The translations under genes and the position numbers were made by a program. This document shows, one piece after another, positions 21,645 to 34,900 of a stretch of DNA of 64,000 bases; position 1 is the first letter of the stretch; every line of letters begins with the position of its first letter. Source of the DNA: Sisyra terminalis (taxonomy: Eukaryota; Arthropoda; Insecta; Neuroptera; Sisyridae). The stretch spans positions 32,565,701 through 32,629,700 of the forward strand of contig OY292275.1 in NCBI GenBank assembly GCA_958496175.1. Reading direction: 5' to 3'. The notes beneath the pieces were generated by a model. The model searched no databases. It saw only the letters and a program-made list of their open reading frames with translations, and was not told the origin of the DNA.

Positions 21645-24150
21645 TTTTTATCTTTTAAATAGTTTTCTTAAGGATATATTTGGTAATATTTGGTATATTT
21701 ATTATATATTCAGAGGATAGTAAATTTACCATCAAAGAGCTGATACATATTTAGAATATTTAATATATTAAGGTATATTTGTAGAAAAATAATAATACTA
21801 ACTCTTTATGTGAATTAGTTGTTAAAATAGATCCCTTGATGTGTATTTCTTATTTAAAATTCTTATATCATTTCGATGATTCGTTGCATTCTTGTAAAGT
21901 AATTTTTAATTTTTGTAAATCTAAAACCATTTATTTGCAATTCTTAATAAGGTACAAACAATTTATGTACATATTATGTCTGCAGCAAATTAATGCCCAC
22001 ATATATAGGTGTAATGAAAAGTTATTGCAATGTTATTTTGAAATTCACATTGATAGCATTGAAATCATATAATTATGTGACCAAAGGAAAAAACGCTTAT
22101 TCATGCAATATACTTTTAACAAAAATATTGTACTATACCGTATACGTATTATATTTTAGATTCTTCTACACACCTATATAAATTTTCTATCTATAGATAG
22201 TAGCAACTTCCAATCAACATTATCTATCCCTATGTACCTAAATTATTAACTAAATAAATATTATTTGAAATAGTCATGATACATGAAATTTTATTCAATG
22301 GTAAATACTTAATGTGATTTTTTAATTTCAAATAAAAAACCTGAACAAATATTACTTTTTTATCGAAAAAAAAAATACATTAAATGTTTAGTTCTCAATT
22401 TTTAATGATTGAAAAAAATCCAAATATTTTTTCAAAAACCAACCATAATGTACAAATATAAATAATAATTTCTACTTGACCGCAATTTTTCTACGAATAT
22501 TTTTACATAAATTCAACTATATTGTCTATTTAATTTTATATTTATTATGTGTATAATGCTAAATGTGTTGCATCCTTGAAATTACAAAAAAAAATTATTT
22601 TGACGTATTCATTTTATTGACAACCTTCCCAATGATAGGTAACAGTTCATAAAAAAACAAGAGTACAAAATTGAAGGTGAGTTTTCTAACACTAAAAAAG
22701 AATAATTTTATTGGAAATAAGTACATTTTGATAACGATTCTCATAATAAAAAAATTATTATTTCTCAGATTTGTTTCTGTTCTTTTCTATCAATGTCTCA
22801 AGAAGCAAGTCAATACTTTGAAATTAATTACAATAATTATTTAGAAAAAATACAACACTGACGTAAATGTATTCGTTTATAAATTAAATAAAAAATATAA
22901 TTATTGCACTTACCTAATACAATCTCCAACCATAAAATCTTCTACTATTTTTTATTGTTTTGTTATTAATTTTGCATTAATGAAAAGATGAGTAATTATT
23001 TTGAAACATCGATGTTTCAATTTCTATATTTTTGCTTCGATATATGTCAGATTAAAAGATTATTTATTATAAACCTAGTTGAACCCGGTAGTGCCCGGTA
23101 GACATTCCTGTCATTCTATATTATCAAAGCTGAAACAAATAAATTAACTTTTATTTATATCTTCAATAATAAATTAAAGTTATATTTTATATAACAAATA
23201 TTAATAAAGTTAATATTTAAGATTCCTTTACGCTTACATTTAAAATGTACTAATTATTCTTGATTTATCAATTTATCAATTTGCAGAGTAGTTTATCAAT
23301 TACTCTGCATATCAATTTCGATTCATAAAACCAAAAATATTCTTCTGATTATTAATTTCTATCAATTAAAATAATGAAACATAGTTAGTATTAGTTCCAT
23401 TTCATTATCCTTATCATTCTAAATTAAAAACAAAAATTAAATAAAAAAATATTCGTCAATCATTAAAAGTACTCCCCTCAGCTACCCGCAGCATCCTATG
23501 CTGTACTTATTGCAACTTACTTTCAAGATATAAATTTCTCAATCAAGTTTAAAGAAAAATCGCTATATCTCTAAAAATCACCATAAAAAACCTCCCTTGA
23601 TAACCCGTAGAACCCTTCGTTGTACCTACCTGAAAATGTGAGACTCGACTGAATCTCCTGATTAAGGATGTTATAGAGGTATGTCAAAATGCTACCAGGC
23701 AACTAAAAACTAAATAGATGGTTTCTTATTTAACGCTAAAATATTTGTGAAAATTTTAAAGCAATTCACTACGTTGTCAAAAAGTTATTGCAATTTAAAA
23801 AGACTATGATTTTACACGTAACCTTATGGAGATTCGGTGATTGAACAGACTAAATTTATTTTTATTAGCAAAATTAAATGCTACCAGACATCCCAAGCTT
23901 TTAAAATAAGTAGTTTTAATCTAGTTCATAGTTGCCTAAATTTTAGGTGTAAATTTTTAAGGCGAGTGGTAAGAGTGACAGAGATGCGTTACGTGAGCAA
24001 CTCCATGTGATAGCAGATAGACAATGATGAAACGAGTTCTTATATGAAAATTTTCCTCATTATTAAATATGACAACATATGATAGCGACCTATTTGCAAT
24101 GTATCAATATGAATATTATCTATCATTTATTTCTTATCACTAATAAGTAA
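21645..24150. other. Gene-free AT-rich region
   Basis: No coding sequence recognised. Two diverged direct copies of a short segment (CTCCCCTCAGCTACCCGCAG near 23474 and CTCCCTTGATAACCCGTAGA near 23592) hint at an old retroelement tail. Confidence 0.45.
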
Positions 24151-24699
24151 CAGATGAGGGTATATATTTCTTATGTCGGATCGCGTACTACTAATATAAA
24201 AATCTTGACACGAAATTTGCCCACTAACATTAATGTTCATATGAAAGTTGCCCACATAAAAAGTTCCTCACACAAAAATCAACGCACAATGATATACCCT
24301 CACATGCAAATTAATCCACAAGGGAAAAATATTTCATATTTAATTTATTATTACCTGGACGACCGAGTTCAACTCGGTTTAAAATTTCTTTCAAATATGT
24401 TTTGGCTATGTGGAAGTATTAGATATACAAACGAAAGATATTTAACACGTATTATAAAGATCAATAATTATTATTATTTATTTTAGTTATTAAAGTTGAC
24501 TATAGAGATAATAATTTTAAAAAAATGCAAACCTAAAAGCCGAAATCCAAAATTTTAAAATTGTTTTGACAATGCAACTCAGGAATAGATTGTTTTTTAT
24601 AATAAAAATATTTAACGGACACATATTTGAATAAAATTTGAAATTAGCTGTAGAAAATATATTAGTCTATATTCAAAGCAGCACAGATTATATTCATTA

Positions 24700-24905
24700 T
24701 GTGCAACAGATGGCGCAAAATATTTTTTATTTTTATTTACGTTTTTCGTGGAAATTTGTGTTTTTCCATAGAACACAACTTTACAGATAAACTTTTAAAA
24801 CAAAATCCTATTAAATTTCAAACTTTCATCAAAATCGTTAGAGCCGTTTTTAAAAACCAAAACACATACATACATACAAGAATAGCTCCTTTAATATATA
24901 AGGTT
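24700..24905 (+). repeat. Probable 3' tail of a non-LTR retroelement
   Basis: TTTCATCAAAATCGTTAGAGCCGTTTTTAAAAACC followed by ACATACATACATACAAGAATAGCTCCTTTAATATATAAGG is the usual look of RTE-like LINE or related SINE 3' ends in insects. No coding part is attached. Confidence 0.45.
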
Positions 24906-24959
24906 ATTATATTATTAATATTGCAATAGTATTGTTAGTATAACGATATTTTATTATAT

Positions 24960-25068
24960 AAAATTACGATATAACGTTGAATTAATAAAAAAATCACGAA
25001 TTAATTTAAAGACAAAGTAGAATCTAAAACGTTGCCAAGCATTGACGACATTAAAGAGGACATTAGCC
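24960..25068 (+). mobile_element. Half copy of the palindromic MITE family
   Basis: AAAGACAAAGTAGAATCTAAAACGTTGCCAAGCATTGACG followed by TTAAAGAGGACAT matches the right half of the family seen complete at 51667-51885. Confidence 0.55.
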
Positions 25069-25605
25069 TTTATTATTTTTTTAAATTTATAAAAACAAGA
25101 CTTTTTTCTTCAAATAGGTTAGTAGTCTATAACAAGCTTATCTATATCTATACTAATATATAAAATTCTTGCGTCTGTCTGTACATTTCGGTTTTGAACC
25201 CAATTTTAGGGTCAATATTTGTTTCAAGAGGCCCTTATTCCGAATTTAACATTTTTAAAATTTTTTTCTGTCTGTCTGTGTGTCCCGATTTAACTAAAGA
25301 ACGGAACAACCAAATTTAATGAAATTTGGTAATAAGATACAACACACTTTCCCACAGACTATAGGCTACTTATCATTCCAAAAAAATAATAAGGGAAGGT
25401 ATTCCCTAGGTATGAAAACATAAATTTTTACACTAGACCGGTGAGTTATATATCATTGAAAAGGTAATTTAAAGTTTGAAAATAATCTGTAAAAATATTT
25501 TTAGTTGAACTGATAAAAAACACAGTAAGCCCAATTTAAATTACAAAAAATTGCCTCTTTGAAATATAAACCTTTATATATGTACAATAAATACTTGATG
25601 TTAAT

Positions 25606-25682
25606 AGCGTAATGGCTTAAGTTTCTGACATTCTGATCCTCCTAATTATAAAGACGTGGGTTCGGATCTTACAGCAAACTTT
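25606..25682 (+). repeat. tRNA-like segment (SINE head or tRNA pseudogene)
   Basis: A-box-like TAGCGTAATGG and B-box-like GGTTCGGATCT about 50 bp apart, followed by a T run resembling a Pol III terminator. The cloverleaf pairing is poor, so a functional tRNA is unlikely. Confidence 0.4.
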
Positions 25683-26704
25683 TTTTTTTATTTTTATTTT
25701 TTACAAAATTGTTGTAAATAGACCTTTAGAGTTACTCAATATTGAAATATTAACTAAAAAAAAATAAAAGTAGTAGTAGTAATAATAATAATAGTAATTA
25801 AACTTAAAGTAAATACGTTTTTAAAACCGTGCATACATAAAATCCTGTATTTATATATCGCCTCTGACTGATGAAATTTTAATATTCGATGTATTCCTTT
25901 TAAGAAGTAGACAACTGATAAGAATTTTTTTTTGAAAATTCCTACCCTAAAAGAGTAAAAGGGGTGACTAAGCTTGTATGAGAAAATGTTAAGTTGATCA
26001 ACAATCGAAATTTTGAATTTAATAAGTGCAATTAATAAATAAATTATTAATTATAAGTTTCTGTTTTTGTTATATCATTTTAGTAACAACGTTTTAAATA
26101 ACGTTATTTCACTAAATTAGTATGAAAGTATATGTAGTACTTATACTAACAAACCGATTTTTAATTTTTGTTTGTTTTTCAACAATCAAACTTTTTAAAA
26201 TCTAATTTTTATGAACCAATGGTTGTGACCTGGAGCAATTATTTATTCTGCTGAAAAACATTAAGGGAGCAATTTTTTGTCATATATTTCATTATCAATC
26301 AAAATATAAAATCTTCCAAACTAACTTTTCTTCGGTATTCAGAAAAATTTGAAAATCGATTATTGTTCTTGAAAATATATAAAATATTCTTATTTCCTTC
26401 CACGCTTTCTACCTGTTTCCAACAATTTTGTATGTACAACGTCTAAATGTGCGAAATCGAATTGCTTTTTAGTAATGATGATCAAAATAAAGAAGGTCAT
26501 AAGTTTTTTCGTTTTACATTGTATTTTCCAAATAAAAGGATATTTTTGTCGATGAAATTTGGAAATGTTTTCCTTATACGATGCAGATATATAATAAGAA
26601 AGGGTTTTTGTTAATTTCTCCCCTAAAAAAGTGAAAAATGGTGGCAAAGTTAGTACGGCATAACGCCTATCAAACAATCGAAATTTCAAATTTAATTATC
26701 AAAA

Positions 26705-26811
26705 TATGTTCGTAATAGGCGCAACGTTTTATCGCTTAAAATAAAACAATGTTGATTTATTATTAGATTCAAAAACGTAGGATCTGTTTAAAAATTTAAA
26801 CTCTATTATTT

Positions 26812-26847
<36 letters not shown>

Positions 26848-26983
26848 AAATAAATAAGATATATATATATATATATATATCTAAATAATAGAGTTTAAAT
26901 TTTTAAACAGATCCTACGTTTTTGAATCTAATAATAAATCAACATTGTTTTATTTTAAGCGATAAAACGTTGCGCCTATTACG

Positions 26984-26988
<5 letters not shown>
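26705..26988. repeat. Palindrome with identical arms
   Basis: The segment from ATGTTCGTAATAGGCGCAAC to CTCTATTATTTAG (26705-26813) is repeated in exact inverted order at 26880-26988. The two arms of about 109 bp match at every position I compared and are separated by (TA)n tracts with a TCTAAATAAATAAG centre. A further TA tract (26987-27022) abuts the right end. It lies inside the Helitron. Confidence 0.9.
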
Positions 26989-27026
<38 letters not shown>

Positions 27027-28831
27027 AAGGTTAAGTTCATAAGTGAGCATTAAGTTTTTTGGCTTTCACATATTGTAAACCTAAAAATCCGAAATACGTA
27101 TTCACAAATAAATACATAAGTGAGCGAATATCGAGTAGCGAGAAATTCGGTGAACTAAAAGAAAATGGTTTAATTATATAGTTGAAATTCAGATATTTTA
27201 ATAATAAGTGCATAGATACATAATGGTTATACTTGATTATGGAGGAACTGGGTTTTGTGCAATTGAACAAATTTTAATTTCGTGGTAGTTTAGTAAATTG
27301 TGAAATAGTTTCGAGAAAAGGGTTCATTCGAGAGTCGAGACAATGAAGTGTGATTTTTACTACCATTCTAAATATCTAGGCGAGTGTTTTGATAACGTTT
27401 GACTGTGTTAAGTTATAATTATGACTGACTTTATGGAACTTAACGATAGTTTTTATTTATGAATAGATGCTGATTGATTTACGGATTAGTTGATTCACGG
27501 TAGGTATACCTACCGTAGGTATGTGGTTTTTTTAGATACTTTTTAGATATTTATAATTATTTTTTGAAAATTAATTGATCATTATATACAACTATTTTAT
27601 TCTAAGTAACAGTTTATTAAATGTGTATTTTTAAAGTTGACAAAATAGTGTTTTTAAGTGTGATTATGGTTTTCGTAAAAGAAATAAGAAAAATAATAAT
27701 TTTCATATACCACTACAAATAGCAAATTTAAAAAAGAAAATATAATCTACACCTACGTTACGCAGACGAAGTCGCGGGGATCAGCTAGTTATTAAAATAA
27801 AATTCAATTAAATAATAAATAAAATAAATACTTTTTCCTGTTGGTTATTTTTTATGTGACGATACATCATTGTGCGTTAATTTCTGTGAGAGGAATTTTC
27901 TCTGTGAGTGAATTTCTGTGTGGACAACTTTCGTGTCAGCAACAATGCTAGTAGGCAATTTTCGTGTGAGGAATTATCTAGTGGGCAACTGCAATAGAAC
28001 CTATATTTTTACATACATATTTTTTTATTGATTTACGATTAACATATTGTAATTGATCATTTATTGAAAGTGATTTATGTTATTTATTTATCATATTTTA
28101 GATTAGCTAAACTTAATCTATAAACTTTGTAATATTTTAAAAACACCCATGTGAAATATTGTACAACTTCATAAAATCAAATTTAATCTAAAAAAAAAAA
28201 ATATCTGAAATTTATTAATAAACATAGATATTTCACACGTAGACAGGTATACATATCCTCTTAGGTATTATTTTATATTATGTAATGAAGTAAAACATTA
28301 AATTTTATGTTTTACCTATTTGAAAATTATTACCTTCATAATGATATATACAATTTTACAGTTATAAATAATTAGTAATGCTTGAAATAAAATTGGTAAA
28401 ATATAACTTTCTTAAACAAAGTATATAAAAGAGGTCACAAAAATGTATACAACTTTACGTTTCCACTGCAATTTTAGCTGTAAAACTTAAACAAACATTA
28501 ATAAATTATTGATGCGCCAAATCAAAATATAATTTTTCGCAGAAAATATATTATTGGTCGTATAACTTTTATTCCTAATTTCCTGAAAATATAAGATTTG
28601 ATTTGTATTTTTACCTTTTGCAAATATCTACAAAGCATTAGTGCATTTCTTATCAAATAATCACTTGCAAATGTAAATATATTGTAATAGTATGAAATGC
28701 GAATGGATTAAACTTCGCACTTTATTCGGAATCGGTGCTCTTTGTCTAACGCTACGCGAATCGTTCATAAGTCAGGGCGAACGAATGAGAGGTATTTGAT
28801 CCGCTGATGTGTCAGTTTAGTTTCGTTCGGT

Positions 28832-28928
28832 TCACAGTGTTTCAGTTTTGACCAGTCATTTCCCTCGTGCGCTTCACAACGTTTATTCCACAAATAAAAT
28901 TATTTTCTGAGTTATCTTCTTAAATTAG
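28832..28928 (+). promoter_or_regulatory. Probable non-coding first exon of second acyl-CoA-binding protein gene
   Basis: An initiator-like TTTCAGTTTTG lies at about 28838 and GTATGT at 28929 is a good donor; the matching acceptor TTTCATTTCAG ends at 29040, just before the coding ATG. The locally higher GC upstream (28740-28830) fits a promoter. Confidence 0.5.
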
Positions 28929-29063
28929 GTATGTGAAATACAAAACAATTATCTCCCATAAAATAATTAAGCAGTTATCGGCAATTTTTCCAATCACTCT
29001 TAATATATAACTTAATTTATGAAATTTTGTTTCATTTCAGTTTAAAATAAACACGCACAAACC

Positions 29064-29465
29064 ATGTCTTTGGAAGAGGTATTTTTCACAATCTATTTTC
29101 ATACAATAAGTTATAAATACAATAATATGAACGATGTATTTTTCGTTGTAGAATTTCAATAAAGCCGCCGAGGATGTCAAAAATCTAAAAGCCAAACCAA
29201 CAAACGAAGAACTACTAGAACTATATGCCCTTTTCAAGCAAGGGTCGGTTGGCGATGTTAATACAGGTTTACATGTGAAATATCCCCATAAACTTCCCAA
29301 ATTTTATCCCAATAATTTTTTTTAGATCGACCGGGTATGCTTGATTTAAAAGGTAAAGCTAAATGGGACGCATGGAATTCTAAAAAAGGGATGAGCAAAG
29401 TCGCCGCCCAAGAAGCTTATATTGCTCAAGTACAAAAGTTAATTGCTGCCTATGGTACTGCTTAA
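29064..29465 (+). CDS. Acbp: Acyl-CoA-binding protein, canonical
   Basis: Cytosolic acyl-CoA carrier. Coding exons: 29064-29078 (MSLEE), 29152-29266, 29326-29465; 270 nt, 89 residues, phases 0 and 1 respected. The canonical ACBP signature is intact: [13 protein letters not shown], then [20 protein letters not shown] and SKKGMS, then QEAYIAQV. The Tyr, Lys, Lys and Tyr contacts to the CoA and acyl chain are all present. It has one intron more than the paralogue at 16.8 kb; both share the very short first coding exon. It is much closer to the textbook sequence than that paralogue, so it is probably the housekeeping copy. A non-coding exon upstream suggests a separate promoter near 28.8 kb. Confidence 0.96.
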
Positions 29466-29549
29466 ATTCCTAATATTTTTATATATCACAATAAGTAATG
29501 GAAATATTGCATTTTTTATATACTATATTCAAAGGAACGGTCGCTAATT

Positions 29550-29555
29550 AATAAA
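29550..29555 (+). promoter_or_regulatory. Polyadenylation signal of second acyl-CoA-binding protein gene
   Basis: AATAAA 85 bp after the stop codon, at a typical distance for a short insect 3' UTR. Confidence 0.5.
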
Positions 29556-29559
29556 CTTT

Positions 29560-30785
29560 GTTACTATATTGTTAATTTATTTTATTATTCCGCTAAAATA
29601 ATACCGCAATAAAAAAAACCTATTCAGTCTAACCTTTGGATCGTTGATTCTAACAAGTTCAATGTCACAGTCTTCTTCCACTTCCAGTATACTAATGACC
29701 TTAATGACGTCACTAAATTTCATATTTTCAACTTATAGGCAACCCTCGTTACTTATATAACAAGAAATTAACTAGTCTTATACAATCACGAAATACATTC
29801 ATACAAGATTTCTGTTTTCGACTAATTTAATTGAAAAATCGCAAATTTTACTGTTAATGCAATTATTTTTCTTAGCCTTCAAAAGTTAATTTTATCAAAA
29901 AATAAATAAATTAAAATAAATACTAAGTAATGAATTGGAAGCACTTTATAGGTACAATTAAGAGTAATTATGGTTTATGATTGAAAAGTACCTACAATTA
30001 CTGTTTTAAACAAAAATTAATGGGAAATTATTAAAAATTTACTCATACGTAGCTATATTAATAGAAGTGTGTTTGACGCGTTCCAACCCAACCTATTAAG
30101 AACCAAATCTTTATAAAATCAATATTTCAATGCACTTCTCGCTAGGTGTGTTTACGAAGTATAGTATACTAACACCAACAAACACTCGCAGATGAATTGT
30201 TATGTCATTTCATAGCGATGATAATTAAAAATAAAAACATCAATTAGGTACATTAATTGCTAACAGAATAAACAAATGATTTTTTGAAATATTAATTTTT
30301 TTTCCACCTAAAATATTTTTTTTACAAAACAATAGATTAGTTTATAATATTTGAGTCGTGAATCAATAATTTGAATTACAGTTTACTTTTTCCAAATATA
30401 AATTAAATCAACTTAAATGTATACAGTAAAATCCATTTCCATTTTTAGTTGGGGGAGGGTCTACAGGGAAAAAGTATAGTGAAAATGGGGGAGGGAGAAA
30501 TTTGATATACATTATGCATATTTTAGTACATATTTTAGTTAATAGAATTCGGTCAATTTTTAGACACCCGAAACTTTTTAACCGGTTGTCAAACTGAAAC
30601 GACCATTAGAAATTTTTTACTTTATAAAAACTTTACACAAAAGAAAACTGTGGAACTTATTGGGAAAATATACTGAAGTTTAAAATATTATACTCAAATA
30701 TAGACTAAAAGAGAACCGAATACTCCCAACGCTCCCCACTCTTTAGAAGAACAAGGATAATCAATCAAAAATGCCAGAAAAAAGT
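29560..30785. other. Intergenic, nothing recognised
   Basis: AT-rich DNA without ORFs or clear repeats. Confidence 0.5.
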
Positions 30786-30796
30786 ATCGTAGTTAT

Positions 30797-31070
30797 CAAG
30801 GGCGGATTCAGGGTTTTTTTCTGGGGGGGGACAATATCATCTTTCATTTGCAAGTGCGTGAAAGGTTTACAACGAAAAAAAATCGCCATTCCAGCCAGAA
30901 GTAGATTAGAGTTTCACTAATATTCTTTCTGTTATTTTATTCAAATATTTTAACAACTTAATAATTTGATTTGCTTCTAAGTATGTACTGTTATGGAATC
31001 TCCACAGTACACAAAAATACCGTGGGGGGCACGTGCCCCGATGCCCCCATCCCCCTTAAATCCGCCGTTG
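30797..31070. mobile_element. hAT-type MITE family A, copy 1
   Basis: Ends CAAGGGCGGATTCAGG and, inverted, CCAACGGCGGATTTAAGG; 274 bp. The flanking octamers GTAGTTAT and GTAATTAC match at 6 of 8. The interior is near-identical to the copy at 38467-38731, including TCTAAGTATGTACTGTTATG and GGAATCTCCACAGTACAC. Confidence 0.8.
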
Positions 31071-31693
31071 GTAATTACTTTGAAGTAACTTCAAAGTGAA
31101 CTAAGTTACTATATCTTAACTCCTTTATTTTTTGGCAAAAAGTAACTAGTATCTTAGATACTTTTTAAAAAGAACTGTATCTTGTAACCTAAAAAAGTAT
31201 CTTAGAATCCAAAAAAATATTTAAGAATACAAAAATCAACTAAAAAAGAAGCAAGCAGGAAACAATAAAATGGGATTCCTGACTACTTTATTGTAGAAGT
31301 AATTTCTACTTTGTGATATAATTTTTACAGAAGCTATGCCCCTGTAAACACAACACACTTTAAAAACGATAGAAGATTAATATAAGAGGTTTAAATTGAT
31401 TTTTATAGAACAAAACAAAATAAAACTCTAAAAAAAATAGAACAATGTATAAAGACATCAAAACATATTTTCAATTTTCTTTATAAAGATAAAAAATTCA
31501 TTATCTAATTATTTAATAACTTTACCTAATACATTGCAAAACTTAGTACATACATATCGTAAAATACAAGATAACTAAAAATTCATATTTTTAAGTATCT
31601 TAAAAAGTCATTTAAGATAAGTCTATTTTTTAGAATTTCCAGATATCTAAAATAAATTCGATTATTTTTTTTAAAAGAATACCTTATCTAAAT

Positions 31694-31931
31694 CAGTGGT
31701 TTTTAACCTTGTTGTAGGTATTGATCCCAACTAGTTTCATATGCGCATTCATCCAACCCTTCTTAAGTAAAAAAATAAAATATTATTATTTTTAACATAT
31801 GCAACGTAGGTAAATATTTAAACATAGGTGTACAAAAAGCACAAACCCATTAAAATGGGATATCCACCTAGCCCGCGAGACTGACTCACTGAGTTTCTGG
31901 GGTTCGATTAAACCCAGGTTAAAAACCACTG
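31694..31931. mobile_element. hAT-type MITE family B
   Basis: Perfect terminal inverted repeat CAGTGGTTTTTAACCT on both ends and a perfect 8-bp target duplication ATCTAAAT (31686-31693 and 31932-31939). 238 bp, no coding capacity. Confidence 0.92.
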
Positions 31932-31939
31932 ATCTAAAT

Positions 31940-34900
31940 ACTTTCCAAAAGTATATTTGACTGCCCTGTCACCAATATACTTTTTTGTTCTAATTTCTTG
32001 TTCTAACTTAATCCAAAGTTTTTTCAGCCAACACAGTCTCTTGGTTTAGTACATGGATTATTTATTTTGTATTCCTGATTTTCTGGGATTACGGGAAATA
32101 TACAAATTTTATTATCACCCTTCTATTTGTCTCGTTGTAGGTACTTGAACCTAGTTGAGAATAGTTACAAAACTGATTTTTATTCCAAATTTCAATTCAA
32201 TTTTTTTGTGTAATAAGAATTAAATGTTTTTACATTTTACAATTTTTCCTCTTCATTATTACATCAACAAGCTTTTCCAATCTACCAAAAAACGAAAGAG
32301 CTTTCCATATGCTTTTCCCTTATACATTTTTTGAAGAAATGATAAAATATCTTTGAAGATTGAAAAAAATTGAGATAGAATCTTTGCACACTTTTCGTAC
32401 CCTCAAAAACTTTACCAAATTACCGAAAATCGAATCAACATTTTATACGCCTGCCAAAAGTATTTGAAAAATTTGACTGAGACGGAAAGTATGCAAAATG
32501 ATTTCTGAATCCTCAAAAACAAATATGTTACTTCACATTGTTAATGGTAAAAATTAGTGAGAAAAGCTAATTGTCAAAAACGATAATATATCTGGTGAAA
32601 CCGTAAGGATTACCTTTTTGTTTTTTTGTTTTTGTTTTGGTAGTTTGAAAAGTTAGCTGAAGTATAAAATAGCTAAAAAAATGTATAAATTCCTTTCTTT
32701 GAAAGGAGGAGACTGTTACTTTTTCTTTGAGTTATTTTATTACTATAATGTATTTTTTCAAAATTTCCTTTATTTTCAATTTTGTAGGTCACTTAAAACT
32801 CTATTTTAAGAATTTATTACTACATTATTAAATAGTTAATTTAATTATTAATTTTATAATTAATTTTCGTAATTAATTAATTACTACTACACTATTTCGG
32901 TACAAATGAAACGAATTCTTTCACAAACCTCCACAAACAATTTCCCATCTATTGGCAAAAGATGATTTGATTTTTTTTTTAATATTAAAACTATATGAAG
33001 AAAGAATGAAATTCAGCAACCAGAAATTTAATCGAAGGTGTAATAAAAAGTTAGCTCCAATACATGCTGGTGATCAATTCGGGTCCAAAAATGCGCCACT
33101 CACTTCAAACTTTTCAAATTACTTTTCCGTAACTTTATACGAGTTTTGCAATTATTACTATCATTAAAGCTATATTTTTCTTATAAATAATAAAAAAAAA
33201 AAACCTTCAAAATTTTAATACAGAGTTGATAACTTTATGATGTTTCAAAATAAAAGTATTTAGGTCCTATCTAAAATGTTGGCTTTAAGATATCTTTTCA
33301 AGGCATCTTTAAGAGGCCTTGAAGAATAACGTAACCAGCTCAATGGAGATCTTTTTGATAACTTATAAATCGTTTGTGCATTAAACCAATACATGATTTT
33401 GAACGTAACTCGCTAAATTGGTTATCGTTAAGGTCAATAATTACTTTTTCAAATATTTCATTTTATTGTAAGATTTACTATTCTAAAATCACAAAGAAAC
33501 TAAAAATCATATTCCTTAAAAATTAATCAATTAAGTTTACATTCTTTTTTAATAAATTATTTATTTATTTTACATTTACTTTCATAGTTCACAAATATTA
33601 TTGTTAGCGTATCTAAAATATAATTGTCTTTATTCACTTTTAAAAAAAGTTGATTCATAAATTTAATACTCTTGTTATTTACTAATTTTTCTTTTCAAAG
33701 ATTACATATGTTTTACAGGCATTTTTTTGTGAGAAAAATATTAGCTATTATCACTAAAAAAAATAAAAACAAATAAATAAATACCTTTATTTTGTACTCG
33801 TATTACTTTCAGTAGACATTAACCTATATAAAATATTAAAATTTTATCAAAAAAATATTAATGACCTCTTAAAAAAGAAAATATTTAAAAGAACTTATCT
33901 TATTAGAAGATAACTTGACCCATTTAAAAAAAATTTTTTTTTTTCTTCAAATAATGAGAGCAACGTATTTTAAGTAGAAAAAAATAAATAAATAAATAAT
34001 GTTACATTTACTCTATGTTTAAAAAAACATTATAATTGAATTATATTTTAAATCAATTGTAAATTATTATTAAAGGGATGACGCAAGATATATATTCTAT
34101 TACCAATGATTTAAAATATAAAAAGAGTCACTTAAGATTTTTAAATATAAAAACATGCATATTGCATATAATATATAATTTTGTTATCTTATTATTGATG
34201 TTGTGATTTTTGAAATAGTTTTTATTTTAATTCTTTTTAGTTCATAATTTTAGCTGATAGTATCATGATAAGGTCAAGTTATAATTGAAGCACTTTTCAA
34301 TATATTTGTTCCTACGCTGCATCAATAAAATATCATATATAATCGTTTTTTTTTTCATTAAATTGTTTGTTACTTTTTAGGGGTCCGTAGCCAAATGGCA
34401 GAAACAATGTTTTATAGTTTTATTTTGTTCGTATGATTTGGTACATCCATTTTCTTTGAAGACTATTAGAATAATGTAAATTAAATTTGAAAACAAGGTT
34501 TTTCTTAGGAACCGCTTTACAATGGTGTAGATTATAGAACAAATTCGAAAAAATAGGGCAACATAACATCCGATTAAAAATTAAAATATTTTTTTTATTT
34601 AACTCATAATTAGAAAGATATACACTTCTAGAATTGTGAAAAATTCATCTCCGTTCCAATAATTTTTTAATTATAAAGTGGACAATTTTGAAAAATAATG
34701 TAGTGAAAGTAAAAGAATAGAATGAATATATTTTTTTTAATAAAATAAGTCGTACAAATTTTGACTTTAGCAACTACAGAAATAACACGATTTTTCACAA
34801 TCTCTCTGGAAAATTCATGCTAGAAAACAAGGGTTACTATGTGTGCATTGAAATTGTATTCTATTTTGCCATTAAAATCGTTTAAAATCTTTGCGATGCA

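Larger units (their letters stand above)
25147..27788 (+). mobile_element. Non-autonomous Helitron
   Basis: Starts TCTATACTAATATATAAA, the common 5' terminus of insect Helitrons, preceded by A. It ends CAGACGAAGTCGCGGGGATCAG-CTAG followed by T, so the insertion lies between A and T with no target duplication. A GC-rich near-palindrome precedes CTAG as expected. Length is 2.64 kb. No Rep/helicase coding sequence is seen, so it must depend on a partner. The interior holds a tRNA-like segment, a perfect palindrome and two diverged direct repeats (about 25935-26025 and 26605-26700, sharing CAATCGAAATTT..AATTTAA). Confidence 0.8.
24185..27990. repeat. Inverted pair of GGCAAC-motif repeats flanking the Helitron
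   Basis: About 24185-24310 read in reverse matches about 27860-27985: both hold CATTGTGCGTT.ATTT.TGTG followed by spaced units of GTGGGCAACTTTCGTGTGAGGAA type. The Helitron at 25147-27788 sits between them. It could be an old element interrupted by the Helitron or two copies of a tandem-motif repeat in opposite orientation. Confidence 0.45.

Noticed and set aside
20327..22181. Small ORFs at 20327-20575, 21836-22072 and 21993-22181
   Set aside because: AT-rich, no domain or splice context, located in degenerate repeats.
24154..24486. 110-codon plus-strand ORF
   Set aside because: Runs through the spaced GGCAAC-type repeat whose inverse occurs at 27.9 kb; codon content reflects the repeat.
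25606..25682. Functional tRNA gene
   Set aside because: A- and B-box-like motifs are present, but the arms do not pair into a convincing cloverleaf and it sits inside a Helitron.
29037..29300. 87-codon minus-strand ORF
   Set aside because: Antisense to the coding exons of the acyl-CoA-binding protein gene.
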